Source: Gyromitra esculenta (lineage: Eukaryota > Ascomycota > Pezizomycetes > Pezizales > Discinaceae). Taken from it: a stretch of DNA of 64,000 bases. The stretch lies in the NCBI GenBank assembly GCA_038503075.1, contig JBCAML010000014.1, positions 1,488,001-1,552,000 of the forward strand. The letters run 5' to 3'. Shown here one piece after another: positions 49,489-60,832 of this stretch. The notes beneath the pieces were generated by a model. That model had not been told where the DNA came from and ran no database searches. It worked only from the letters and a program-made list of their open reading frames with translations. Made by a program: the position numbers and the translations under genes. The stretch's first letter is position 1; each line of letters starts with the position of its first letter.

Positions 49489-50584
49489 TTAGTACCCTGA
49501 AATAGTACCTGGTGACTCAACCAAGAGTTCATCTCGACCACTTCCTGATGAAGCGTGAATAGCCTCTAAAATAACGCCTTCCTCAAAAACAGGGCCTTGA
49601 CCATCACATCGTGCTTGTCCCTTAAGTCGCTCGGAGATGTCCGCAATATCCACAAGGCCTTGCTCGTATAGCGGGTGACATACAATGAGATCCCAAGCGG
49701 CACCAGCACCTAAAAGCCGTTCGCCTGTTTTTGGGCTTGTTGATATTCGATGCATTGGGCCACGATTAGGGTGTTCCCCGAATATTGGTGAGGTAAATGC
49801 AGGAGGCGGATTCACTATTGTTGTGTGATCCGTGGGCTTGAAACTCATCGCTGCCACATCGCTCAATTCCGGTGGGGACTGCCCACGCAGATTATTTTCG
49901 TGCAGCAGCCGATTTTCAAGCTTCGTCTTTTGGAGTTCTTGTTTTAGGATATCGTTTTGTGCAGCAGTTTCTGAAGCATGCTGTTCGAGTGTTTTGAGTC
50001 GATGTTCTAACTCTTTAACGTGACGTTCTTTACGCTCACGAAACGCTCGTTGACTATCACACAAGTTAGTACTTCATCCTGAGCTGGCCAACTGCCGTGT
50101 GTATTGGGGAATTGTTGAGGGTTGACTGGAGCTCTTACGCTGCGCGGTTCTGTTCTTTTCTTCTCTGTCTGGGTGTCAGGATTCCGTCGTCTGTGAAATT
50201 AAGGCCATCATCTGCATGGCTTACCCTCTGTCCCGGTGTCAATTCCTTCTCCTCGCTGCTGCTCCTCGCTCTCTGTTGCGCGTCATGTTCAATAGGCGTG
50301 TGACCCCTGATCGTAGAGGGTATGTTTTGGTGGCTAGGCGTAGGTTCGAAGTTGAAGTCATAGCCGGTATAGTTGGGGAAGGACTATCGTGGCGAAGAAT
50401 AATTGAAATTAGTTTGCATCCTCATAGAAAGAGCTTATCTTTCGCATAGTATAGATTAAGATCAGCTAATGGATATCATGCTTACAAGTGGGGAGTAATC
50501 TTCAGGCTGGTGGGTTGGTGTTGGTGTAGGAGGATAGATTGTTGAAGGTTGGCTGTAGAATGGTTGTTGCGAATATGAGGCCAT
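49489..50584 (-). CDS. bZIP transcription factor, Yap/AP-1-like basic region
   Basis: Three exons on the minus strand (50584-50486, 50383-50139, 50053-49489) encode 302 residues. The intron between exons 2 and 3 falls inside the basic region; splicing gives RKEQNRAAQRAFRERKERH, with the Asn-x-x-Ala-Gln-x-x-Phe-Arg pattern of the Yap1/Pap1 class. A leucine zipper follows (LEHRLKTLEQH, LKQELQKTKLENRLLHENN). The N-terminal 33 residues are Tyr/Pro/Gln-rich (MASYSQQPFYSQPSTIYPP). The C-terminal part has WDLIVCHPLYEQGLVDIADI and CDGQGPVFEEGVILEAI, which I associate with short fungal Yap-like factors. The paired cysteine-rich redox domains of Yap1 are not present, so oxidative-stress sensing of the Yap1 type is unlikely. 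The target genes are unknown. Confidence 0.88.
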
Positions 50585-53500
50585 TTTGAAGATGACGCGT
50601 GGAACTTATTTGCTGGGAGATCAAATAAAGTAGAAAGTGTATCAAGAGATCGTTCAGCAACTATGTGCGGCTCGTTGGAGGCGGTGGGGAGGCTTTTATC
50701 TGTATTCACGGCAATGTCCGTTCACTTGAGTGGATCCGGAAACGCAGTGTCAGGGTGTGACGAGTGTGAAGTGGTGTAGGGCTGGAACTACGGAGAAATG
50801 ATAGGGATAGCAGTAGCTGAGGAACCGTCAGACGCTGTCAGATGGCGAGCAGGCAGATGAAAGAGTTATCGAGATCACGATAAAGTACAGTAGTGCTTTT
50901 GGTGAGGCGGAGTTCAACGCGCGCGCTCCCTCTATGGTGTGGATCTGGGATTGTGTCTGGCGTTTCTGGGAAGCTGTTGCCTTTATGCTGAAGAGGATAA
51001 GCGATGTGTCAGTTAAGCTTAGCGGGACGCTGGGAGTTGTGTATGGAGTGGGATGGGGGGAAGGGGCGATAATAGAGGAGCTCGAGAATGTCGTGTGTAT
51101 GTATACTCCACGGTATTGAATAGTCTGTACCTAGAGGATTTGCGTCCCCGCTTTCCGGTTGGGGGGTAGTCGATTGGACAAGAGCGACGAGTGATGCCCA
51201 GCCCCAGCCAAACTACATGTACTATACAGACCGTCTCAACGATGACAACCTTATGCGATACTTCTTATGCGAGAGCTACCTTCTTTGCTGTTGCTTCCTC
51301 CACCCAAGGAGCAGGAGTCCTGCAGATGTTGGTTTCGTCGTCCTCAAGTTTAAAATTGTTAGTTTTGGGGCTGAGTTTTCCAAGACGGCCCAAATGTCTA
51401 AATGAGCCCGGGGGGGCCGCACAAGAATTTAGAGTTGAATAGAAACACCCAAACACTTGGTCGTTGGTTCATGAGCTTCCATGCCTCCTCGGATCATATT
51501 CTGCTCCTTTTGGCCGCGGTTGGGATTGAAATTAAACTTAATTGGACTCTTGCCCCTCTTTCTGTGTGGATGATTCCATCAGAGATGTGTAGAACAAGCT
51601 TTTATCATTCCGACTAAAATCTCTCTAAAGGTCAACAGCGGGTACCACGTGTAGTGATCCTGGCAGTTATTGAGCTGGCAGTAAAGTACATGTAGTAAAG
51701 ACTGTGGAGCCAGTAACCAGCAGTTGCTTGGGGTTTCTGATCGCTCGGGGTTTCTCGAAAAAGGCAACCATCAATAACGGCACTGGGCGGCACGTTGACA
51801 GTTGAACATCTTCTTTAGATGTTCAAGCTTTTCGCCTAACATGCCTTCAAAAGTTCGCATTTGCCCGGATAAACATGGCTTCGATCAGGAGCATTTCGAA
51901 CATATCGCTCTCCGCTTTTAAGCCCCTTGAAGCGGATGTTAAAAGGTATGTAGGACCAGGGCTCCAAGTATTGCGTTTAGTCAGAACGAAACGGGTTGAG
52001 TGGTTCGATGTGTCGCGTAAACGTAGCGTCTTTCCGATCCCTAGGATATCCGGGACCACGAAATCAATACCTCCTTGTCCATGGTCCATAATCGAGGGAG
52101 GCTGTACAAACATATGTAGGGGTACCATATATTATTCTCCAGTAAGTAGTTGCTTCAAATAACTTTAAATTACCCACCTGCATGATGAGTTAAGCGGACA
52201 TATGCAGACTGCTGCATTTCGTAAGCACACCACCTCGCGGCGAAATGGACTGACTGTACAGAAGGCCAAGCTTCTCTATTCTTCTTTTTCCCATTCGAAA
52301 ACCAGCGGCTCCGGATAACTGAGACACAGCGGCCGGTTAAAAAATGTCTCTCATGAAATGCTGAAGCCCCGTGGGCGGCAAGTAATATGCCTGAATGCGT
52401 AGTCGCCGTTTTGCGGGGAGCCGTCCGCAATGCTTGTTCGGTGTCTACTGTACTCTTCTTTTCCGCGAATATACCTGCTTCTAGGTTCACCGAGACGTGT
52501 AATTTTCCCCAGTGCTTTCAGAAAGCAAGGCTCCACCCTGAAGATCGCATCAAAAACAAAGCAAGTTCTAATCAAAGAACCGAGGAATCTCAAACCAGTG
52601 TAACCTAATATCTTTGGAGACATCTCGATGCAGAAATAAATTCTCACCCTCAAAAACCAATAACACACCATCCCGAGATGCGATGCCAGCGGAGTACCTA
52701 CCGAGATATCCGATCTAAGAGGGAACTTGCAAAAATATATGCATCGCGTTCATTGCTTGAACTCTTTTGTAAGTTTTCGCCAACTATCTACATTGCAAGC
52801 CTTGATCGATGCAAACTTTATTTCAGTTGCATTTGACTAAGACTGCAACTCCGGAAGATGCTCTTAGTAATAAATTTTGTTTGGAGAAGGTAGTTATGAG
52901 AATTGCGAGGTTCAGAATGCGGTGTCATGTCTTCTCTCATCACAGAGATTTACTATAAATGTTCCTATGGTTAACCACGTAGCGGTTGGAGCACGCAATC
53001 GAAAAAGAGGCAATCACACCAACAGCGATGGCTGGCCTTGAAATGACGTGGATGCGGGTGTCGGCACAAAAGGTATTTTCATGTAGCCCTGTCATCTAAA
53101 AGCCTAACCCTGAATTTGCACCAACACACCCAGCATCCACTAAGCAAGAGATTGAATAAATGCACAACCTACTCAAATCCTGCTCTGTAGGGAGGAAACT
53201 AGATTCATTCAAAGTAGTTTTGTGTACAGCCTCCTTGGATCCTGCCATATGGTAGCAAGTGTAAATACGATATTTCTTTATTGGGTTATTGTCTTAACGT
53301 AGATCTAGAGAGGCCACCAGCAGTTGATAGTGTGTCGATAGTTAGCCGCCAAAAATATCGTACATACATTCCCATTTTATGTAAGGGAATTTGCGGCTGA
53401 AAATCCTGATAACTTGGAACACCTTGAGAAATCGCGGCCTTGATAATCTGCCAGAAGTAGCCCGCAGATGCTTGGGTTGTATTACTGGAAAAAGGCATTT

Positions 53501-56500
53501 AGTAGAGATTATTATCTGAGTCAATTGTCGCTGGCTAAGAGCGGTTAACATATAGCGTAAATAAAAATAAATATGCTTATACCTTATTCGGCGCCGCCAA
53601 GGAGCTTGATCAATTGAGCACCTATCGGTGAAGCTAAAAATTTGCGGGGACGGATTGGGCCACGCGTGTTGCATCGCAGTATTAAAGTTTCGGTGAGGAT
53701 AGGGCTGAGGCTAGCGGTCTTCGATACTTCCCCCCATTCGTCACGAGTAGGGTGTACACGTGTGACTTCCAGTAGACTAATCTAGGCATCTGCATTTCTT
53801 AGAGAAAGGCTGGATGGTGGCAAAGCTTGATGGTTGTAAATTCGAGAAAGTTGGGCCTGGGTGATTAAGTTCTTGATGAGATTGACAACCCTGTATCTGA
53901 TCGGGCGATGGTGTCAAGCAGGCTCGCGGGAGATATTTGTGCTCCCCTTAATGAGATAGATCGTGACCGTTGGACGGAACCCCTTGCTTGTTGGAAATGC
54001 AGCTAGATGATTGCTACCCTACTTCGCCAATAATCGTTTTAATTACTATTTAAAGACTATAAACTCTGGATGCTGCTATTTGCGCCAATGAGCTGCGGAT
54101 ACTTGTTCAATACTTATGCACTCCTTTCATATTCGGAACGATAGTCTTACCACAGGAAAAAACTCTGATTGACAGCAGATTGCCTTATTTCCATCGCGTT
54201 ACCTCCCTGGACCGTCCATTGGCAGAGCATCGCTATGGACGGCCGGGATTGGGAAGTCAGCACTTAAAAACCAAGCATGCTTAATGTTACACATGGTTAG
54301 AATTCTGATGCATAGATCTTGCGTGAGATGGGGAGATTAATCGTTCTCTGCTGGTACGATGGTGATTTGAAGGTTAGAATATCCAAATTATCATTAAAAA
54401 AGACGCATACCTTGATGCTTTAGAAAGTCTGGATAGACCATACAACACTGCTGATGCTATTCGTAACCGTAGTTGGCTAAGGTTTTAGAATTACCATCCT
54501 AGTGAAAACTATGAATCCTGTACTGGTTTGATGTTACGTGAATTTAGTTCGGTCTAAGAATATACGCCAATGACTTACTAGTAGCTATTTTTTTTTGCTA
54601 ATTTGTCGCCAGGATATTTTGAAACAGTGTCTCCGTGTCGTAATTCGATATGGTTAGGTGCTCCTTGTTCGGGGTCAGCTTCAGGTGGCTCCTGCAATCT
54701 TGCAACTAAATATCAGCTGAGAAACAGAGTCCTCAATAAGATTATGTTGCTCCTAAGACGCAACCCTAACATAAGTGACACGAAGGGCCCTTTGAAAATT
54801 CAGTTCGTACAATAGGACTTCAACAATTTAGTGTTATTGGGAAACAGGGTGCCCATCAAGTAAGTGATATGGTTGGGATCCCTGCTCTCTGTTTCTGATA
54901 GCGTTGATTGAAATTCTGTTGGACTGTATCATCGGGGGTTTGAGCCTGAGCCCTAAATGTGTATTAAGGTGAGTTCCGCCCCGGTAAAAAGGTACAATGA
55001 AAATGACCTACCATCCCCCATATATAAACTACAGTGGCATTTCAGTAATCAGAAACTAAAACTCGGTAAACTATAGCACCAGGTTAAAAGAAAGCTGCCA
55101 TAAGCACGATCGGTATATCTGTCAGCGATCACCAAGCAGATAAGCGACGAATAAGGAGCTGCAGGAAGTTTGGTGGCATCACATCCTTGGGATGATCATC
55201 CGAGTATCCTTGTGGATAAATACTTCGTCATACCAAGTTCCCACATGGTCAAGGTGTTTTCGTTTGCTATTTGGTAGTTGACTAAGCGATCTTAAGGCTG
55301 CTATCGAAACCCCGGCCCTGTTGCCTAGAATTCTGGGACTTTATCCAAAGCATGGTGCTCTGTAATTGCATGAAAGGTGTTCATTATTCAAAGAGCTGGT
55401 GATTAAACTGCCGAAGCTGTTCCATAGAAAGTACCGAATCCTTGTATGGCTACTCACGGAGTAGATATTGAGTTTTGACTAGAGGTAATACGCAGCAGTA
55501 TATGATATTATCAACGGCTGGATAGGCTAGGTCCATTAGTTTCTTTTGGTGTAGTTTAAATTGGTTCCTGATTAAAGATGTTTTCTCATTCTTGAACGTT
55601 TAGGACTAGCCACTGCACTTGCGATGACTAGGTTGTTTTCGACACGGGGTTTAAGTTCTTCAGGAAAACGTTCTTGGTGTCCTATATTTTTCTTGAATGT
55701 CGGATACGGAGCTTAGCTTTAAGTATAGAGTTTTTGATTAACACTTTGTAAACTATCAGTTCTAGTAAAAGATTCAACTAGGTCAGCCTACAAAGCTCGA
55801 TTAGATGCAAGTTGCTTATTGAGAGTGGATTACTTGGATGTGGATAGCTATGGTATCTTTGTTTCGCCTTGTTACACCTGTGAGATAGGGTATACTGGTG
55901 TGATGACACAACTCGGTTGGCACAGTTGCGTAGCTTGATGCATCGCCGTGATCGCATAACCCATGGCTCGAGGCCGCGTGATAGGTTAGGATTGAGCGAG
56001 CCGGGTAACACTGGGTGAACCATCAAAGGTCACTCGCTAACTATAGTTTGGGACGTTGATGGGTAAAGGTTGAGGTGTTGAGGTTGAGGCGTTGAGGATT
56101 TATAGTCGAAGAACTCATCTTCCTATCTGTGTCAGTAAGCTTAGGTTGTGAAGCTAGTGGATTGGAATTCCTGTGCTCCCCCCTTGATCCTACACAGTAC
56201 GGCGTCAGTATGGTCATGAAGATCCAAACACTCTGTTAAATGAGATCCCAATACAGCTCTCTCGACCGTTAGATACGACCTTAGTGGCTTTGCCAACCAG
56301 CCAACTTGGAATGACATGCCTTCATCTAGAACTACGGTTCGGGATGGTACTTTTTACTGGCTCAAAGCATTCAGCATCAACATCTATTAGGACTATTGTA
56401 AAATGGTACGTGAATATCGCTTAATTACAAGAAGGCTTGGGGACGAGATAGTTATCTACCTAGCAAGTTGAAGGACCTTAGAAAAACAGTGTCTTCACTA

Positions 56501-56726
56501 GTTTCTTAGTTACATTGGTTTAAAAATACTGTGTTGGGCATAATTTCAATGTTTTTTTCTTGAATTTAGTGGCTGTTAAAACTACTACAAGAAAGGAAGG
56601 ACTGTCGAATAGTCGATTGTAAGGGGTATTGCCACTGAACCAAATAAGCAACGTTCGCGATTAGAAAACACCACCTGTTGTCGACTTCCTTAGGCCCGAA
56701 AGACATTATGAGAACCAACTCAACAA
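50585..56726. other. Long gene-poor spacer
   Basis: The bZIP promoter side has no recognisable element. TACATGTA occurs at 51214 and 51687. Overlapping opposite frames at 51847-52162 and 53286-53674 have no recognisable domain. A hairpin (CCGTCCAT/ATGGACGG) lies near 54212-54243. From 53700 to 56000 the DNA is T/G-rich on the top strand, with nothing identified. Confidence 0.5.
56069..56097 (+). repeat. Tandem GTTGAGG heptamer repeat
   Basis: Four slightly diverged units (GTTGAGG, TGTTGAGG, TTGAGGC, GTTGAGG). A further CGTTGAGG occurs at 57654 near the orphan gene. Confidence 0.7.
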
Positions 56727-57614
56727 CTAACAAACCCACACTTCCATTCCCGGCTTGAATGTATACCACCACTCATCTTCCCACGCTTCTCCTTGATTTG
56801 TATCGTTTTTACTCTTCATGCTCGCTGGGCTTTTCCATTCCATAGCTGGGAAACCCAACTTAACGCAGCCCCATTCTCCTTGTTGCAGAGACCTAGTCAC
56901 GTTTTGCGCGGCAACTCCACACGCAATCATATGCCCAATGAGTTCCGGGAGCGATATGTAAAGAACATGTGTGGTCTTGAAGCTCTTTCTAGGTTCGTTG
57001 GCGAGACGCCGCCACGTGCCTTGCCCAGTTGCTGCTGAAATAGTGGATGCTATGGAAACATGATCACCACAGCCGTAGAGTGCAAATCGATATGTGATGG
57101 TATCACTACTAGTACTACTGGGAAGTTTAGCAACTTCACTGGGGTACTCCCTGTGCGATGATGTTGGGCCTATTTCTTCATCGTGTGTTGCTATTCGTTT
57201 TGACTCACTTTCGTTGAGAGAGACAGTTTTACACGGGTTGATAAGCTTTCTGATCTCCGCCATGCCTTTCATCCATTCTCGCACAGTATCGGTTTCCAAG
57301 CCTCTGTAAGGTCCATGATATTTCACTGTTCCCTCAAGTGTAAGTTCAAATTGCCAACCTTTACAGTGATCCCAGTGCTGACAGATTGTTGCGTCGGGTG
57401 TGCTTGTTAAACGATCGTTAGCGGGCATATTCGTGTAGCAATAGAAAATGAGGAAGCGGCCGTTATTTAAGACGGGAGTTCGAAGGGCTGAATCGACAGC
57501 TTGTTGTGGAATACAGCAGGTGGATTCTGTGGGACTGGTGCTGGGAGACTCGGAGAAGGTTTTGTGGGTGAGATTACCGGCTTTGATGAGAGCAGAGATT
57601 ACGGCAGTGGGCAT
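56727..57614 (-). CDS. Orphan protein (295 aa), divergent neighbour of the amidoligase gene
   Basis: An uninterrupted frame of 295 residues with no introns. I recognise no domain. Features seen are three scattered Cys pairs or singles in the first half (STCCIPQQ, ICQHWDHCKGWQFEL), a central Ser/Thr/Glu-rich stretch (residues about 130-170, probably disordered), and a compact, Trp-rich second half (RFALYGCGDHVSIAS, GEWGCVKLGFPAMEW, EDEWWYTFKPGMEVWVC). The last residue is Cys. There is no signal peptide or convincing membrane segment, although LPELIGHMIACGVAA is mildly hydrophobic. Composition and length make a real gene likely. It is transcribed away from the amidoligase gene across a 334-bp shared spacer, so the two may be co-regulated. 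No function can be assigned. Confidence 0.65.
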   Translation of the reverse strand: MPTAVISALIKAGNLTHKTFSESPSTSPTESTCCIPQQAVDSALRTPVLNNGRFLIFYCYTNMPANDRLTSTPDATICQHWDHCKGWQFELTLEGTVKYHGPYRGLETDTVREWMKGMAEIRKLINPCKTVSLNESESKRIATHDEEIGPTSSHREYPSEVAKLPSSTSSDTITYRFALYGCGDHVSIASTISAATGQGTWRRLANEPRKSFKTTHVLYISLPELIGHMIACGVAAQNVTRSLQQGEWGCVKLGFPAMEWKSPASMKSKNDTNQGEAWEDEWWYTFKPGMEVWVC

Positions 57615-57948
57615 GATGAAAAAGTCCTCAAAAATTGGTAGTTATAAGTAGTAGGCGTTGAGGTTTTAGCTGGGGGATTGGCATAGGGATTTAAATGGGC
57701 CAGCGGTGACTTATGGCCTGAGTACCGAGTGATGGCTGGTGATGACCCGTGACCTTATTACTCGAGTGGCTCGTGGTGAAGTACAGAGTTCCCGGGAAGT
57801 TGTTCGTGATCTTCTAATCACCCTCTGCCTTATTCTTAATCCCTCTTTTACTGTTTTCAAGCCCGCAGGCGTCTATTATTCCGCGGCTACGGAGATCTGG
57901 CGCTTGTTTTCGCTAGGAATTCAAATTCTTCCGATAGTTTTTGGAATA
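57615..57948. promoter_or_regulatory. Shared spacer between the divergent orphan and amidoligase genes
   Basis: The two starts are 334 bp apart and face away from each other, so this spacer must hold both promoters. It contains short TTTAAA- and TTATTCTTAA-type AT segments but no motif that I can assign with confidence. Confidence 0.45.
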
Positions 57949-59176
57949 ATGGAGAAAATTGGAACGAGTTCGAGTTCTACTTGCTCTTCTACAGATAGAA
58001 ATGAAGTTGAAAGCGTATCCAGTCTTGATGATGTCTCTCCCGAGCCGAAGTGTCAAGACCCAACGGATGTGCAGGTGCGTAACACCTAAGGATTCTCCCT
58101 TGAGGATGGCCAAGTTGATTATCAGTCACCAGGATGTGATCGTCGATGAGAATGTATTTTTTGAGACCTCTTCATCACATCATCCTGCCATACCCCCTAG
58201 GAAACCTGTCCCTGTATCAAGACCTTACTTCGAGTTTCCAGGAATAGACCCCCAACAAATCACCATCGGAGTTGAGCTAGAGATGATTTTGCTCAACATG
58301 CCACCCCAAACAGATTGCTACAGATTTGTCTCTGGAGCTCTTGAGCCACTCGCTGAGGCTCTTGGTACTCACTGCTTGCTCCCACTTACCTCGATACAGA
58401 GCGCTGTTGCAAGATCTAACTATTTCCAAATCAAAGATGATTGCACGATATTCCCCGATAGCATACTAGACATACCAATAGAGGTAGCAACTCCTATACT
58501 GAGGAATAAAGATTGGGTCTGGGTCATCCCAGAGATGTGTCGGGCCATCACCACTGCCGTGAAAGAAGTGGGAGCCACAGTGTCTTTCAATTATTCAACT
58601 GGCCTCCACGTTCATATAGGAATAGATGGACGAGCCTATACACTACCGGAAGTAAAACGAATTGCGAAGGCAGTCCTACTTTTTGAAAAACGCATGGATA
58701 AACGACATCCTAAATGCCGCAATCGTGCAAATAGTTTCACCACTTCCAACCGCGATTGCGGACCTCTTAAGGACCTATCTGACGTAGACGCTCTTGCAAA
58801 GATTGATAATGCACATAATCTTAACTCTTTAATCTGCATCGCCAATGGCTGGCTACAAATAGAGGCCAACCGGTATCGCCCATCGCGGTGCTTTCGCTAT
58901 AATTACATGTGTTTGAACCTATACGGGACCATTGAGTTCCGACAGGCTATTGGAACAGTCTGCGCGAATGAGATACTTTATTGGGTTAAAACTGTGATTA
59001 AGTTTCTCACAGCTGCTGTGAAGACCCCGGATTATTTATTTACCGAATGGGCCCGAGATGGGGTTCCACCGGTTGTATTTTATATTTATACTGGTCGGAA
59101 GGTAGTGAAAGATAAAGGAGGGCGTGCTCCGGGAAAAAGAACGAAAACAAAGAGAAGGAATGTCTTGATGGGATAG
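57949..59176 (+). CDS. Amidoligase-family protein (Pfam Amidoligase_2 type)
   Basis: My model has two exons, 57949-58074 and 58133-59176, giving 389 residues. The 58-nt intron (GTGCGT...ACCAG) is phase 0 and joins DPTDVQ to DVIVDENVFF. A one-exon model starting at 58106 (MAKLIISH) is the alternative. After a Ser/Asp-rich, probably disordered leader comes the catalytic domain with the signatures of the glutamine-synthetase-like amidoligases: ITIGVELEM (about 88-93, metal/ATP-binding Glu), STGLHVHIG (about 197-204, central His) and YNYMCLNLYGTIEFR (about 298-312, final Glu/Arg strand). Such enzymes are predicted to form an amide bond between a carboxylate and an amine using ATP. The tail is very basic (RAPGKRTKTKRRN), perhaps a nuclear signal. 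Substrate and partner are unknown. Confidence 0.8.
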
Positions 59177-60832
59177 CCTGTTACAAGTCCTTTTATACAG
59201 CCTAGGGGCATACAAGGGGATATGTTGGGCTCACTGTTTCGAGTTTAGTAGACGAAAGAGGACTTTTCCCGTAAAGGATGGTATGTGATAGATAATAACA
59301 ACCTAATGTATTTGAACATTAGTATTGGAGAAGGAGGATAGAAGCCATTGTCGGTTATGCGTTATCCTTCCAATTTTGCTCAGCTCCTTATAATTATTAA
59401 CCCGCACCAAGAGTTGTAGGAAAGTGGTGTACATTTTGTCAAGAAACCTTTTTTCGCAACACAAACTCAAATATATTGCGGTTTTCAATGAATGGCTTTA
59501 GTCATAAACTTCAACTATGAAATAAATAATGTTATTTTTTTAGGGAAAATGCCTATTAAGCAAAAGTGGTATAGGGCTGGTTGGTTCCGATAAATAGGTA
59601 GTGGTTAAACAGATAGCAATAGACCTTACTCGATTTTGCTGGTCAGAGTAATTTTCTAGATGATCTAATTAGCCTCCACATTATTTGTCCTATCAATGAA
59701 CTGGGTGGCTGAGAGCCGACATTGTTCACTGAAATGTGCATTGCTTCCCTAGGACTCTTGATATATTTTATCAGGATTCAACAGCTGCACAAAGTTGTTT
59801 CTTATAAAAAGTCATTGATGTTAACTGCTTCAAGGTTGATTCTTTCGTATTTGTATAGATTAAAATCTTTACAATGTCTCTTTAGCTAGGAAAATCTACC
59901 TAAAAACGTGGTTTAATACTTAATGACGGTAAGACAGCGGTTAAAGCTTTGCGTTATTATTGAAATTAGAGGCGGGTTTACTTCCTAACTCCTGGGGAGA
60001 AGACGTCGTTCAGTGTTCACTTACTGACTGGTGGACTAGATTAGTTTAGTTAGATCACATGAATCAGGCTCGAAGCATAGAACCATCCACCACATATGCT
60101 TACTTAGCGATGTCATAACTACGTATACTAAAAATTGATGGATATGGAGCGAGTGGGAACAATTGATCTATAGAATTACTTAGCTTCTTCTTGCTAAAAC
60201 TTTAACTTTAACTCTTACGGCCTTCTGGGCTGGTATGGAACGCTTGGGTCTGGGTGGAGGGTAGATTCTCCAGTGCTTACATGTAGTTACATCTAGACTA
60301 CCAAAAGCGTTAATAGACATTCCTGAAATTCTATAACGCAGACCATGGTTCTACATGTACGTAAGGATAGCTAATTTGTGGGGTTGGGTGCCTCCTGCAG
60401 CTTATATCTGTGGTTATAGCTTTTATATATAAGCCCCCTATACTGGCGTCTTCAAAGGCAACGCTTCAATCTTTTTATTCATACCAACCACAACTGCACA
60501 CCTATCCACCTATCGGAGTGATGGCTAGTAGGGGCAAGGCAGAGGATAGTGGACACACGGTGAACGCTTAAGGCTTGGCCAAGCTATGGACTGCAATTCT
60601 GCCTCTGCTGACCAAGCTATTGGCTGGAACTCTGCCGTTGCTCACCAACCGTACTATTGGGCAAAATCCTTGTTAATATTGAGTAGCTAATAATAGTTAA
60701 TTATAGACTTGGCTATGCTGCTTGCCAAGACCTAACCAACATCTATAGCCGAAGCTTTTCCGATCGTAACCAACCACCCTTTCCACTACCCGTCATCTAC
60801 GCGCTGCCTCTGAGGTACTCTATTCAGTTTCC
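59177..60832. other. Intergenic spacer
   Basis: No gene was recognised. TACATGTA occurs at 60278 and 60352. A two-unit 33-bp tandem repeat lies at 60579-60644. The last 300 bp are the promoter side of the Zn2Cys6 gene. Confidence 0.5.
60579..60644 (+). repeat. Two imperfect tandem units of 33 bp
   Basis: The units begin CCAAGCTATGGACTGCAATT and CCAAGCTATTGGCTGGAACT and end CTCTGCTGA / CGTTGCTCA. They lie about 190 bp upstream of the transcription factor start. Confidence 0.7.

Noticed and set aside
51847..52162. Overlapping opposite frames of 93 and 95 codons
   Set aside because: Neither shows a family pattern or splice extension; I could not choose between them or against chance.
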